Below, piece after piece: positions 8,172 through 16,406 of a DNA stretch of 43,187 bases (its first letter is position 1; every line of letters starts with the position of its first letter). The notes beneath the pieces were generated by a model. That model searched no databases and had not been told where the DNA came from. It worked only from the letters and a program-made list of their open reading frames with translations. The translations under genes and the position numbers were made by a program. Origin of the DNA: an uncultured Synechococcus sp. (lineage in GTDB: Bacteria; Cyanobacteriota; Cyanobacteriia; Phormidesmidales; Phormidesmidaceae); the NCBI GenBank assembly GCA_937911865.1, contig CALDSK010000129.1:1-43187 (forward strand), written 5' to 3'.

Positions 8172-8574
8172 TGTAGAAAGACCACATTTTCTCTTGTAAC
8201 GCAACAAATAGTTTGAAAAATCGCTCTTTTACGCTGGTCGCAATCTCTTTTGCGACTTCTTGATTATAAGTATGACTTGTTCTATTTCGGTCTTTGATCA
8301 TATCCATCCAAATTTCGCCCTCTTCGATGAGCGCTAGACTAAAGGCCTGACGCGTGACATCTTTAGATCCGTAGAGCTGGGTTTGAGGATCTTGATGCTT
8401 CAGAAAAGCCTTCAGTAGTTTCCAGGCCAGTTCGTGGGTATATTCAAAAGCATGGATGAGTCCCTGTTCCTCTAGCTCATTAAGGTCTTCTTGAGCTATA
8501 AATTTGCTCAGTTGAGCCAGTGCTTTGCTGTAACTATCAACCCTTTGCTTCCAGCGAACATCTGGATCGCTCAT
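8128..8574 (-). CDS. hepT: HepT-type HEPN ribonuclease toxin (HI0074 family)
   Basis: This all-helical HEPN protein of 148 residues matches the HI0074 'nucleotidyltransferase substrate-binding' family. The active-site motif is R96-x4-H101-x-Y103 in KDRNRTSHTYN. In characterised HepT/MntA pairs, Arg and His cleave RNA and the Tyr is the residue AMPylated by MntA; all three are present here. An aromatic-rich helix (FEYTHELAWKLLKAF) is typical of the dimer interface. It precedes mntA and overlaps it by 44 bp, giving the usual toxin-first order for this class. The start ATG at 8574 lies 28 bp from a 14-bp motif that also precedes the divergent gene at 8791. Confidence 0.88.
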   Translation of the reverse strand: MSDPDVRWKQRVDSYSKALAQLSKFIAQEDLNELEEQGLIHAFEYTHELAWKLLKAFLKHQDPQTQLYGSKDVTRQAFSLALIEEGEIWMDMIKDRNRTSHTYNQEVAKEIATSVKERFFKLFVALQEKMWSFYNEPDDTEPISTMRS

Positions 8575-8602
8575 ATTTTTGTGCGCTCAATTGACTGTAC
8601 TT

Positions 8603-8772
8603 AAATTACCTCAGAGGAATTATTGCAACAGAGGTATCGTAGAGGGCTTATCGCCACATACTAACCGTTTGGTAGCGGAAATCCACGCGGCTACTTCACC
8701 CTAGTGCGTAGCGGCTAGAATTGAGATGAGTGTAGTGAGCAGCTGATTTGTGCAGAGGCTCTGAGGTAATTT
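8603..8772. promoter_or_regulatory. Perfect 14-bp inverted pair flanking a 170-bp divergent promoter region
   Basis: AAATTACCTCAGAG at 8603-8616 is the exact reverse complement of CTCTGAGGTAATTT at 8759-8772. Relative to each gene, the same sequence CTCTGAGGTAATTT thus stands just before the start: 28 bp before hepT on the minus strand and 18 bp before the PRC-barrel gene on the plus strand. It could be a shared operator or leader element, or the terminal repeats of a small mobile remnant. No target-site duplication is apparent at the edges. Confidence 0.6.
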
Positions 8773-8790
8773 CTAGAGGACGTCACACAG

Positions 8791-9912
8791 GTGGACACCG
8801 CAATTATTCGTCAGGGTGAGCTGGTCGGTCGTGGCATTATGGCCTACGAGACGACAGAAGAAGTTGGCGCAGTAGAGCATCTGCTTGTGGATGTGAAGGC
8901 AGCGCAGGTGGTGGGACTCGCTTACAAAGCGCCGGGGTTGATTGGGCGTAAGCAGGCGCTAGAGTGGGCACAGCTGATGAAAATTGGCGGCGATCGCATC
9001 GTCATCCAAACCGAAGTCCCCGAAGCAATGGAGTCTCAACTCTCGGCAGGGCAAGACATTACTCATTTGGAAGTTTGGACGGATGGTGGGGATTTAATCG
9101 GACGCGTTGTCGATGTTTGCTTTGATCAGAGCACTGGGCAAGTGCAGCAGTATTTGTTCGCTTTGAGGGCGAAAGAAGAAGAAGAAGAAAAAGAAGCCGG
9201 TCAACCCTCGAACGAACTGGTTGATAACATTTCTGAAGAGCAGCTAGTAGCAACGCTGCATGGGGAAGAGGGTGACGCTGCCGAACAAACCATCGATAGA
9301 ACCGCTGAAAAGGCAACTGTGTATGCAATTTTGCCACAGATGATTATTAGTGCTGGCCGTAAGCGCATGATGATTGCGGAAGAAGACGCCCAAAGAGCTC
9401 AGCCCTACGACCAACCTTTGGATCTTTCTCCGGTCAGAGCAGCAACGGGACTGCGCACGGATTGGGTACCCGAAAAGATAGGTGAGCAGCTACCCGCCAT
9501 TCCAACTGACTTCAACGAGCTGCTGCAAAAGGGGCAATCCTTAGCTGGACAGGTCGCTGGACAAGTCAGCGATCGCGTGAAGCAAACAGCAAAGAAGCTC
9601 ACGGATGAACCCTATGCAGACCGTGAATTGGGTGAAGCGGGCACATTGCCAGAGATCACTGAACAGCTGCAAGAGAAGACAGATAGAGTAAAGCAGCAAA
9701 TGCAGGAGCGGTTGGAGAAAGCCAGAGAAAAGGCGCGAGAAACCGCCCAACATCAGCTAGAGAGAAGTGGGCTAGAAAAGAGGCTAGACAATACGCTCGG
9801 GAAGACAGCTTTTGGGCGATCGCTAGGGAAGCAATTAGATCGATTCAGAAACCCTCAGCCGCCCACCGATCCAATCGATGTGGAGTCTTTTGAAGTCTGG
9901 GAAGATGACTGA
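8791..9912 (+). CDS. PRC-barrel domain protein with long helical tail
   Basis: Two PRC-barrel-like beta domains are visible, residues 5-75 (RQGELVGRGIMAYETTEEVG, then VVGLAYKAPGLIGRKQALEW) and about 83-200 (THLEVWTDGGDLIGRVVDV). An acidic loop (KEEEEEKEAG) interrupts the second. The rest is polar and mainly helical, with a heptad-like charged segment around residues 285-340 (EKTDRVKQQMQERLEKAREK). There is no signal peptide or membrane span. PRC barrels serve as adaptors in photosynthetic reaction-centre assembly (PuhA) and in RimM; the role here is unknown. The start is GTG, with AGAGGA 10 bp upstream. The 3' end overlaps the convergent TPR gene by 58 bp. Confidence 0.8.
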   Translation: MDTAIIRQGELVGRGIMAYETTEEVGAVEHLLVDVKAAQVVGLAYKAPGLIGRKQALEWAQLMKIGGDRIVIQTEVPEAMESQLSAGQDITHLEVWTDGGDLIGRVVDVCFDQSTGQVQQYLFALRAKEEEEEKEAGQPSNELVDNISEEQLVATLHGEEGDAAEQTIDRTAEKATVYAILPQMIISAGRKRMMIAEEDAQRAQPYDQPLDLSPVRAATGLRTDWVPEKIGEQLPAIPTDFNELLQKGQSLAGQVAGQVSDRVKQTAKKLTDEPYADRELGEAGTLPEITEQLQEKTDRVKQQMQERLEKAREKARETAQHQLERSGLEKRLDNTLGKTAFGRSLGKQLDRFRNPQPPTDPIDVESFEVWEDD

Positions 9913-11294
9913 ATATGGCCAATCAGCCGTTCAAAATCGGCGAGTGCTGCCTTTTGATTCCCTAAAGAGACGTGCGTGAGGCAGCGCGTTGAATACATCG
10001 ATGCAGCCGAGTCGGGCAGTAGGTTGATAGCCTGATTAGTGTCTGATAGCGCGCCTTTTACGTCTTGCAGCTTGAAGCGGAGCTGAGCGCGATCGCAATA
10101 AACCTTGCCATAGTCAGGCGATCGCTCAATTGCCCGGTCAAAATCTGCTAGCGCCTTCTCGTGCTTTCCGACTTCTAAATACAGCTTCCCCCTTTTGTAG
10201 AAGGCATCGGCTGTCGGCATCGTTTCTATTGCTTGAGTGTAATCTGCGATCGCTGCTTCATACCGTCCTTCCTGCGCCTTTATCCGCGCCCGCTGCCGAT
10301 AGAACGCTGCACTATTTGGAGATGACCCCGTGTCGTAGCCTGAGATAGCTATCTCAGGCAATTCGGCATTGGATGCTCGGTTAAAGGTCAGCTCAGATAG
10401 GTTTGCGTTGAGGGCGATCGCCCGGTCATAGTCCACCCTTGCTGCCGCTGAATCGCCTAACAGTTGCAGCACATTGCCCCGATTATTGTGGGCTTCTGCG
10501 AACTGGCGATCTAGCTGAATGGCTTGAGAAAAGTCAGCCTGGGCCTGGTGAAGCTCGCCCTGATAAAAGTAAGCAACGCCGCGATGGTTAAAGGCTTCAG
10601 CACAGGTAGGAATCGCTGCGATCGCTCGGCTTAAATCTATAATTGCAAGCGCTGTATTGCCGTTGTGTAACTGAGCAAAGCCACGCCAAAGATAACCCTG
10701 AGCAAACGTAGGATGCAGTGAAAGCGCCTGGTTAAAGTCTGAGATTGCTTGCCTGCAGTTCCCCATGCCTAAATGAATTAGGCCACGGCAGCTATAGCTT
10801 TGTGCCGAACCGCCAGAGCGTGAAACCCCCTGATTGAGATCGGCTATGGCCTGAGGATGCAAGCCTAGTCTTCGGTATGCATTGCCCCTGTGAATGTAAA
10901 TCTCAGTGAGTTTGGTGATGAGCCAGTCAGCAGGAATCGCTGATGAGGTGGGTGGCTGATGAATGAGGTGGGTAAAGTCGGCGATCGCATCCTTATAACG
11001 CCCTATTCTGCACAGCGCGCAGCCTCGGTGATAAAAACTTTGAGTCGCGATGATCTCTACATCTGTGACCTCTTCAGAGCTCAGCGCACGTTTTGCCACG
11101 TCGATAGGATCTGGAATGGGAAAGTCGCGTAAAACGGTTAGAGAAAGTCGAACGGCCTGGGAGAAATGTACGATCGCCTGTTCAAACTCATGAGTATTCG
11201 CTAGCTCAATCCCTTGAGCTAGAAAATGCTTGGCCTCTGCCACCGCTTGCGGTACAGAACGCACTCTGACGTCAGCTGCAAAATCAGCTGTCAT
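9855..11294 (-). CDS. TPR-repeat protein
   Basis: The 479-residue protein is built almost wholly of tetratricopeptide repeats. Typical helices recur roughly every 34 residues, for example AIVHFSQAVRL, AIADFTHLIHQ, AIADLNQGVSR, AISDFNQALSL, AIIDLSRAIAA, AQADFSQAIQL, ARVDYDRAIAL, AIADYTQAIET, ALADFDRAIER and ALSDTNQAINL, each with the preceding Gly/Ala/Tyr packing positions. TPR arrays are protein-protein scaffolds; the partner cannot be inferred. There is no signal peptide or membrane segment. The start is ATG at 11294. The C-terminal coding end overlaps the end of the PRC-barrel gene, so the two genes share 58 bp on opposite strands. Confidence 0.92.
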   Translation of the reverse strand: MTADFAADVRVRSVPQAVAEAKHFLAQGIELANTHEFEQAIVHFSQAVRLSLTVLRDFPIPDPIDVAKRALSSEEVTDVEIIATQSFYHRGCALCRIGRYKDAIADFTHLIHQPPTSSAIPADWLITKLTEIYIHRGNAYRRLGLHPQAIADLNQGVSRSGGSAQSYSCRGLIHLGMGNCRQAISDFNQALSLHPTFAQGYLWRGFAQLHNGNTALAIIDLSRAIAAIPTCAEAFNHRGVAYFYQGELHQAQADFSQAIQLDRQFAEAHNNRGNVLQLLGDSAAARVDYDRAIALNANLSELTFNRASNAELPEIAISGYDTGSSPNSAAFYRQRARIKAQEGRYEAAIADYTQAIETMPTADAFYKRGKLYLEVGKHEKALADFDRAIERSPDYGKVYCDRAQLRFKLQDVKGALSDTNQAINLLPDSAASMYSTRCLTHVSLGNQKAALADFERLIGHIQSSSQTSKDSTSIGSVGG

Positions 11295-11710
11295 TGCTGA
11301 AGATCTCTGAACTAAAAAATTTTGAGCTAAAAGTCTCTAAAACTAGACTGAAGTCAATCGTGAAATCAGTGAGTTGACAGAGTTGACATTAGTGAGCTGA
11401 AATCAACAGAGCAGCTCCACAGAACAGCCGGGTAGATGAATAACACACTACGCCAAGGGTGCTAACTTTCTCAACCGTATTGCCAGCTCTATCTATCGGT
11501 AAGCAGCAACCGGTAGACCGCAATCAAAGAGGACAGCAATTGGGAAGCCGTAGCAGTGGGTAAAAGGGAGTATCTGAAGGCGTACCTTGGGGGCATATCT
11601 AGGTACGCTGCTCAATGGAATCGTGACGTTCTCATTAAATAAGTTGGTAAAAGTATCGATAATGTTCCGCGATCGAGACATTATCTATAAAAGAAAAATC
11701 TTTTTATCAA
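11295..11710. other. Divergent intergenic region, 416 bp
   Basis: No credible gene is visible. It holds a direct GAGTTGACA doublet near 11380-11400, giving two overlapping TTGACA-like -35 boxes. It also has a small hairpin (CGTACCT/AGGTACG, about 11581-11607) and an A/T-rich run just before 11711. It presumably carries promoters for the TPR gene and the FAD oxidoreductase. Confidence 0.5.
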
Positions 11711-13837
11711 GTGAGCGTCGCTGTGAGTACTGTCCGCCATGCCAACGGTATTTTTGCCTCAGATGTTTTTACCCAGCCTAGTGATGGCAGCACGTTGAAC
11801 TGTTCTATTTTGATCGCAGGCGGTTCAACAGCGGCCTACAGCGCCGCGCTAACCGCCCTACGCATGAACGTAGACGTGTGCTGGGTACAGCCCCAAAAAG
11901 TCGTGGGGGGTCAGTTTACTGCGCAAGGCTTGCCAGCCTCCGACGATGGGGATTTGCTTAAGCAAAAAGCAACTTACAGCCGCGTAGAAGGTGAAAAGTT
12001 TGCCGTTTCTAAAACGCAGCGATGGTTTCGCAAACGGCAAAGGCAGCTACAGCCCGTTGCCGGAAGGCTACAAGCGAATCCTGGAGGGGCCTGGGTCTGC
12101 CCTATCACCACAACGCCCATTGTTGCAGCTACCGCGCTGAACGAGCCACTAATGCCCCATCTGGCTTCCGGCAAGCTGCGGCTAATTGCAGATAGTGAGC
12201 CGGTTGAGGTGTTGACGGTAGAAACCACTACGGCAGCAGGTCGCGCGGGTCGCCAGAAAGTAACAGGGGTGACGTTTAAGCATCGCAACACAGGAAATAC
12301 ATTCACCGTCAACGCACCTGTCACTGTAGAAGCAACAGACTTTGGCGATCTTTTAGAGCTGGCCAATCTTCCTTCGCGGGTAGGTCAAGAGGCTCGCAGC
12401 GATACTGGCGAAGCTATTTTGCGCGACTACGCTATTCCGGCCTGTCAGCAGTCGTTTACGTTTAACGTGCTGGTAGAACATACCGCGCCAGGCCGAGGGG
12501 TGCCAGTAGCTGCACCTTCTGGTTACGGCAAAGATACCTGGCTAGACCCTTACGAATTTACGGGTAACTACTGGTTAAAGAAATCGCAGGGCTGGGCGAG
12601 GCGAGACTTTTTTGAACCGTATGGAATTTTTCGCTATCGCCGAGTATTGCGCCGCTCTCTCAATGAAAAAGTCGTCAGCTATGGAGATGTGTCGGCGATC
12701 AACTGGGGCACCTCTCCACATCCAGAAAAAGTGCAGTGCTGTGGCAACGATTTTCGCTTTGGGCACTTGATTGGCGTGAGCCGGGCTGAAAGGAAGAAGC
12801 TAATTCAGCAGGCGCGCGATCGCGCCCAAGCCTATGTCTATTATTTGCAAACCAATGGCGTCCGTGACCTCAAAACCAGAGGTGACCTGACCTGGACAAG
12901 TGACGGCATCAGCATAGAACCCTACATTCGCGAAGCGAGAAGAGGGATTGCCATCACCACCATTCGTCACGAAGACGTAGCCGAAAGATTTTTCCCCAGT
13001 CAGGCCCGGGCTCGCTGCTTTGATGACAGCGTCGGCATCGGCCAGTATCACTACCTCGATCTGCACGGCAATTTGGTAGAAGGCCACATCACACCGAAAG
13101 GGAAAGACGTCGTAGCGCTACCCTTTTCGCTGCCAGCAAAGTCGCTGGTGCCGATGACGACCGATGGTTTTATCTTGTCAGCCAAGAGTCTAGGGACGAC
13201 TCATATTACTAACGCCGCCTACCGCATGCACCCGATGGAATGGGCGATTGGAGAAGCCAGCGGATTCTTGGCCGTATTTGCTGCTTGGACAGCTGAGCAG
13301 CCTCGCGCCGTGGTAGAAAGCCTGCCTTTGCTGAGAAAGCTACAAGGCTTTATGACGCGCAACGGCGTGCCGATATTTTGGTTTGACGATGTGGGACATG
13401 ACGACCCCGACTTTGAGCCCATACAGGTCATGGCCGCGACAGGCATTATCCGCAGCGAAAATGTAAAGAACCTGCACTTTCGCCCCTATGCCAATGTGAA
13501 CAGAGCGGTCGTCGCGACGGCTCTGGTGAGTCTGCTGAAACTAGAGAAAATTACTCCAGCGCAGCCGACATTTCGAGACGTGCAGCCGGGTAAGCACTGG
13601 GCCTATAGCAACATTGAAACGCTGAAGGCTCAAGGCATGATTGCGGGTGTCGGGAGAGGCCGCTTTTCACCAGATACGCCAATTACCCGGCAGCAGCTGT
13701 CTTATCTGATTAAGGCGTCTGTTCCCGATGCGCATGATCGAGCATTTGCTCGCCTAACGATTGATAAAACGCCGTTGAGTCGCCGGGAGCTGTCGAGAGC
13801 GTTTTATGAATTGCTGAAGCACCAGCTGAAGATATAG
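11711..13837 (+). CDS. FAD-dependent oxidoreductase with C-terminal SLH domain
   Basis: The N-terminal 600 residues look like the FAD_oxidored family: a modified dinucleotide-binding loop (ILIAGGSTAAYSAALTALR, residues 33-51), VGGQFTAQGLPASDDGD, and VEATDFGDLLELANLPSR. About residues 618-680 form one S-layer-homology domain (FRDVQPGKHWAYSNIETLK, then GRGRFSPDTPITRQQLSYLI). SLH domains normally bind peptidoglycan-linked polymers outside the plasma membrane. Despite this, the N-terminus (MSVAVSTVRHANGIFASDVF) has no clear Sec or Tat signal. The GTG start at 11711 is uncertain; a second GTG lies 12 bp further in. Substrate and location are unknown. Confidence 0.85.
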   Translation: MSVAVSTVRHANGIFASDVFTQPSDGSTLNCSILIAGGSTAAYSAALTALRMNVDVCWVQPQKVVGGQFTAQGLPASDDGDLLKQKATYSRVEGEKFAVSKTQRWFRKRQRQLQPVAGRLQANPGGAWVCPITTTPIVAATALNEPLMPHLASGKLRLIADSEPVEVLTVETTTAAGRAGRQKVTGVTFKHRNTGNTFTVNAPVTVEATDFGDLLELANLPSRVGQEARSDTGEAILRDYAIPACQQSFTFNVLVEHTAPGRGVPVAAPSGYGKDTWLDPYEFTGNYWLKKSQGWARRDFFEPYGIFRYRRVLRRSLNEKVVSYGDVSAINWGTSPHPEKVQCCGNDFRFGHLIGVSRAERKKLIQQARDRAQAYVYYLQTNGVRDLKTRGDLTWTSDGISIEPYIREARRGIAITTIRHEDVAERFFPSQARARCFDDSVGIGQYHYLDLHGNLVEGHITPKGKDVVALPFSLPAKSLVPMTTDGFILSAKSLGTTHITNAAYRMHPMEWAIGEASGFLAVFAAWTAEQPRAVVESLPLLRKLQGFMTRNGVPIFWFDDVGHDDPDFEPIQVMAATGIIRSENVKNLHFRPYANVNRAVVATALVSLLKLEKITPAQPTFRDVQPGKHWAYSNIETLKAQGMIAGVGRGRFSPDTPITRQQLSYLIKASVPDAHDRAFARLTIDKTPLSRRELSRAFYELLKHQLKI

Positions 13838-13920
13838 CTGTTTTCTGGTTTCTTTCCAACGCAGCATGTCTTCTGCACATGTCTTGCTGCGTGCTTAGGC
13901 AACGGGCGCTACGTATGGCG

Positions 13921-14292
13921 CTACAGGTTGAGTAGGCGAATAGTTTCAATAATGGAAATGGCAGCCCACACAACGATACTGATACCGACTGCCGCTGCTG
14001 CGATATCTTTTGTAATTCGGATACGCTCGTTTTTTTGAGGTTCTACCAAATCACAGAGCACTTCGATCGCGCTGTTGAACAGCTCAGCAATCAGCACCAG
14101 TCCCATAGCTAATAAGATAATGCTGACATCTATCCATCGCCGCAGGAGAAATGCTCCGCCTAAAACAGGTGCAGACAACACGACTTTGTACGCAACGCTA
14201 AAGTCAGTGACAACTGCAACATGAAGACCCGATAGGACAACACTTAGCTTTCGAAGAGGCCGATAGCCGGGCGTGCGAAACTGGTGGGGCAT
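13921..14292 (-). CDS. dgkA: Diacylglycerol/undecaprenol kinase
   Basis: This small integral membrane kinase of the DgkA family (123 residues) has three hydrophobic helices (about residues 35-52, 55-72 and 100-120). Its catalytic signature is LIAELFNSAIEVLCDLV, with the Glu and Asn-Ser-Ala-Ile-Glu segment, followed by RIRITKDIAAAAVGIS. In Gram-positive and cyanobacterial relatives the substrate may be undecaprenol rather than diacylglycerol, which matters for recycling the lipid carrier of cell-wall and glycan synthesis. It starts at ATG 14292 with no obvious operon partner; the next gene on the same strand ends 128 bp upstream at the 15-kb hypothetical. Confidence 0.92.
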   Translation of the reverse strand: MPHQFRTPGYRPLRKLSVVLSGLHVAVVTDFSVAYKVVLSAPVLGGAFLLRRWIDVSIILLAMGLVLIAELFNSAIEVLCDLVEPQKNERIRITKDIAAAAVGISIVVWAAISIIETIRLLNL

Positions 14293-14419
14293 ACTTCAGC
14301 TGTCTTTGTTGAAGACAAGATAATTTCCCCAATAGTATCTAAACATGGCAATATGGCACTTCTTGCGCTTCAAGGCCAGTAAGCAATCGCAGGGGATAGG
14401 TAGGGGGGTAGATTGTCAG

Positions 14420-15814
14420 CTACGCACCAAAGCCTGATTTTTTCTTCTTGGCCTTTTTCTTTCCGCTTTGCTTTTTTGCATCTTTGCCAACGGCTTTTAA
14501 GGCCTCTTGAAAAAGATCGTGCAGATGCTCTGGCACGCTGGCAGTGTCTGGCAGGGTTGGGGTGAGCGCTTTGCCATAGCGAGCGATCGCACCGTCCAAA
14601 TCCTGTTCAATATCAAACGCATCGTTCTTCAAAATCCGTCGCAAAGCGGACTCTAATGGCTGACCGTAATCTGCAGCTAGCTGGTGCCAGAGGGGTGCGA
14701 TCGCTCGCTCATTTTCCAAGTGCTTCAAGACCAGCTGATCTATCGCTTCAGTCTCTTCATTGGCTTGCAGCAGCTCTTCTAGCCGGGCGTAGTCCTTCAA
14801 AAACGTCTGCCCCCAACGTGGGTGAGCAAAAGCCGTTACCCGGTCTGCTCGACGCAGATCTTCTGGCAGCTCCACCTTTGGCATCACCATCTTCAAAGAC
14901 TTTTGACTTTCGATCAGATTCGCCGCGACCTTACCTTCGGTGCCCATCGACTCTACCGCCTCCGTCATCTCTTCTTTCGACACGCCCGCATCTTGGGCTA
15001 AGTCCTTCAACGATTTGGAGCTGTCTAATCCAGCCTCAGCCAACTTCTTCTCAGTGCTCTGCGCTTGATAGGCCTGTAGCTGCTTATTTAGCTCATGGCC
15101 AGGCATCAACACCTTTTGTGCCCCAAATAACTCTACAAAATCAGCGTGCTGTGCTTTGACCGACGCCCAGGCAGCTTCTTTTAATTCGGGTGCATCGCCA
15201 TACAGATGAGCCGGAAACCACTGCCGAAAGTTACCGATCGCAACGGCTAGTTTGGGTTTCCCTAATTTTCCTAAAAGGGTCAAAGGTCCAGAAAATGTCC
15301 ATTCGCTATTCGTAATCGGCATCAGTCTAGCAACAATCATTTCACCGTCTTTCAGGCGGCCTAGCACTTCACTAGCCTGGTCGCTGTTGGCAGTGACGCT
15401 GTATTGCTTTTGAGTCAGCCAATTGGTCAATCGATAGTGTGGCTGAGCCCCTTCGGTAACGACAAATAGGCCGTTAAAGCTCGATAGCCACCGATTTAGC
15501 CATTCCTGCTCGATGCTAGACACATTCTCGCTTTGGCCAAACACATAGGCAGCTGTTTTCTGTGTAACAATGCCATTTTCTTCGTACGTGACAGTGCCTT
15601 CTGTTGTGAACATATCCACCGCAAGCGCCGTGCGGTTGACGCCAGAAAGCGCAGGCTTTGCCCATCGGCTGAGCTGCTGAGCGCTAAAAGCTTCTAGAGC
15701 GGTAGCCACCTCATCTTCTGCATCCATCACAAAATCAATTAGCCGCCGCTTCAACGCCATCTGCGATTGAATCAGTTGAGTGACTTCTGTGCCCTGCGCT
15801 TTCTGCTCTGTCAT
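14420..15814 (-). CDS. Unrecognised 464-residue protein with Lys-rich C-terminus
   Basis: I do not recognise a family. The N-terminal half looks globular and mixed alpha/beta, with aromatic-rich strands (LFVVTEGAQPHYRLTNWL, IVARLMPITNSEWTFSGPL). The middle (residues 225-300) is helical, with a possible small helix-turn-helix-like segment (SLKDLAQDAGVSKEEMTEAV). The C-terminal part ends in a strongly basic tail (KKQSGKKKAKKKKSGFGA) that could touch nucleic acid or acidic partners. There is no signal peptide or membrane span. Codon use and length argue for a real gene, and ATG at 15814 is the natural start. Function is unknown. Confidence 0.8.
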   Translation of the reverse strand: MTEQKAQGTEVTQLIQSQMALKRRLIDFVMDAEDEVATALEAFSAQQLSRWAKPALSGVNRTALAVDMFTTEGTVTYEENGIVTQKTAAYVFGQSENVSSIEQEWLNRWLSSFNGLFVVTEGAQPHYRLTNWLTQKQYSVTANSDQASEVLGRLKDGEMIVARLMPITNSEWTFSGPLTLLGKLGKPKLAVAIGNFRQWFPAHLYGDAPELKEAAWASVKAQHADFVELFGAQKVLMPGHELNKQLQAYQAQSTEKKLAEAGLDSSKSLKDLAQDAGVSKEEMTEAVESMGTEGKVAANLIESQKSLKMVMPKVELPEDLRRADRVTAFAHPRWGQTFLKDYARLEELLQANEETEAIDQLVLKHLENERAIAPLWHQLAADYGQPLESALRRILKNDAFDIEQDLDGAIARYGKALTPTLPDTASVPEHLHDLFQEALKAVGKDAKKQSGKKKAKKKKSGFGA

Positions 15815-16148
15815 TATTAACGTTTCTCTATGGACTCTCTTCTATAGATTCTCTAGGTGCCTCTTTTTAGGAGGCTCTTCTGGAGGACCTCTTCTGGGGC
15901 CGCTGCAAAGGAGTCGATCTATAGACATGCTTGCAAAGAGCTTAACACTACTTAATACAGCAATAACTCAATACAGCAATAGGTCAGTCAGGAAAACCCT
16001 AACTGACCTATTGCTGTAGAGACGGTTCCAGAAAACGATTCTAGAAACAGTGAGCTAAGTGGCTGTCGGCTATTAACCAACCTGCACACTAGGGGCGTAA
16101 CTTGTACGTCCTGCTAATTAGCTATCTTGCGCAGTGCTTCAGACAGCC
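15815..16148. other. Repeat-rich intergenic region, 334 bp
   Basis: No gene is visible. It holds three separate short tandem duplications: TCTATGGACTCTCT/TCTATAGATTCTCT (15827-15854), CTCTTCTGG repeated at a 14-bp period (15875-15897), and AATACAGCAAT repeated at a 16-bp period (15954-15980). The last merges into a long hairpin. Confidence 0.7.
15972..16018 (-). terminator. 17-bp perfect hairpin downstream of the GlsB-like gene
   Basis: TACAGCAATAGGTCAGT (15972-15988) pairs exactly with ACTGACCTATTGCTGTA (16002-16018) around a 13-nt loop. The sequence after it on the minus strand is only moderately T-rich, so a terminator or a stable 3' end of the upstream transcript are both possible. Confidence 0.55.
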
Positions 16149-16406
16149 TTACGCAGTGCGCTTAGTAACTGCGTAGTAAACGAAGAGAGTAACGATCGCG
16201 CCGATAACCGCAACGATAACGCTAGGAATGGTTAAGGCTATCGCGCTTGAGCCACCGATTAAGGAATATAGAAAACCGCCGACGAATGCGCCAATGATAC
16301 CGAGAACCATTGTTCCTAGAATGCCGAGTCCCTGGTGGCCGGGGTAAATTGCTCTAGCGATCGCGCCAGCAATAAGCCCTAATACAGCCCAAACTAAAAT
16401 GCCCAT
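16149..16406 (-). CDS. GlsB/YeaQ/YmgE-family stress-response membrane protein
   Basis: This 85-residue hydrophobic protein has three membrane segments: GILVWAVLGLIAGAIARAIY, GILGTMVLGIIGAFVGGFLYSL and IPSVIVAVIGAIVTLFVYYAV. The glycine-rich first two segments and the PGHQGLGILGTMVLGIIGA motif match the transglycosylase-associated family (Pfam Transgly_assoc), whose members are induced by general stress; their molecular role is unclear. I took the ATG at 16406 because GGAG stands 9 nt upstream; the longer frame to 16514 has no family support. It stands alone, with 260 bp downstream and about 405 bp upstream to psaI on the other strand. Confidence 0.88.
   Translation of the reverse strand: MGILVWAVLGLIAGAIARAIYPGHQGLGILGTMVLGIIGAFVGGFLYSLIGGSSAIALTIPSVIVAVIGAIVTLFVYYAVTKRTA

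Noticed and set aside
8603..8772. Insertion sequence with 14-bp terminal repeats
   Set aside because: The interval has no transposase and no target-site duplication; kept only as a possible mobile remnant.
11587..11781. 64-codon plus-strand frame before the FAD oxidoreductase
   Set aside because: It runs into the oxidoreductase in another frame and has no family features or ribosome site.
14656..15159. 167-codon open frame on the plus strand inside the unrecognised 464-residue gene
   Set aside because: It is antisense to a well-formed longer gene, is Pro/Ser/Leu-rich without domain features, and has no ribosome site.
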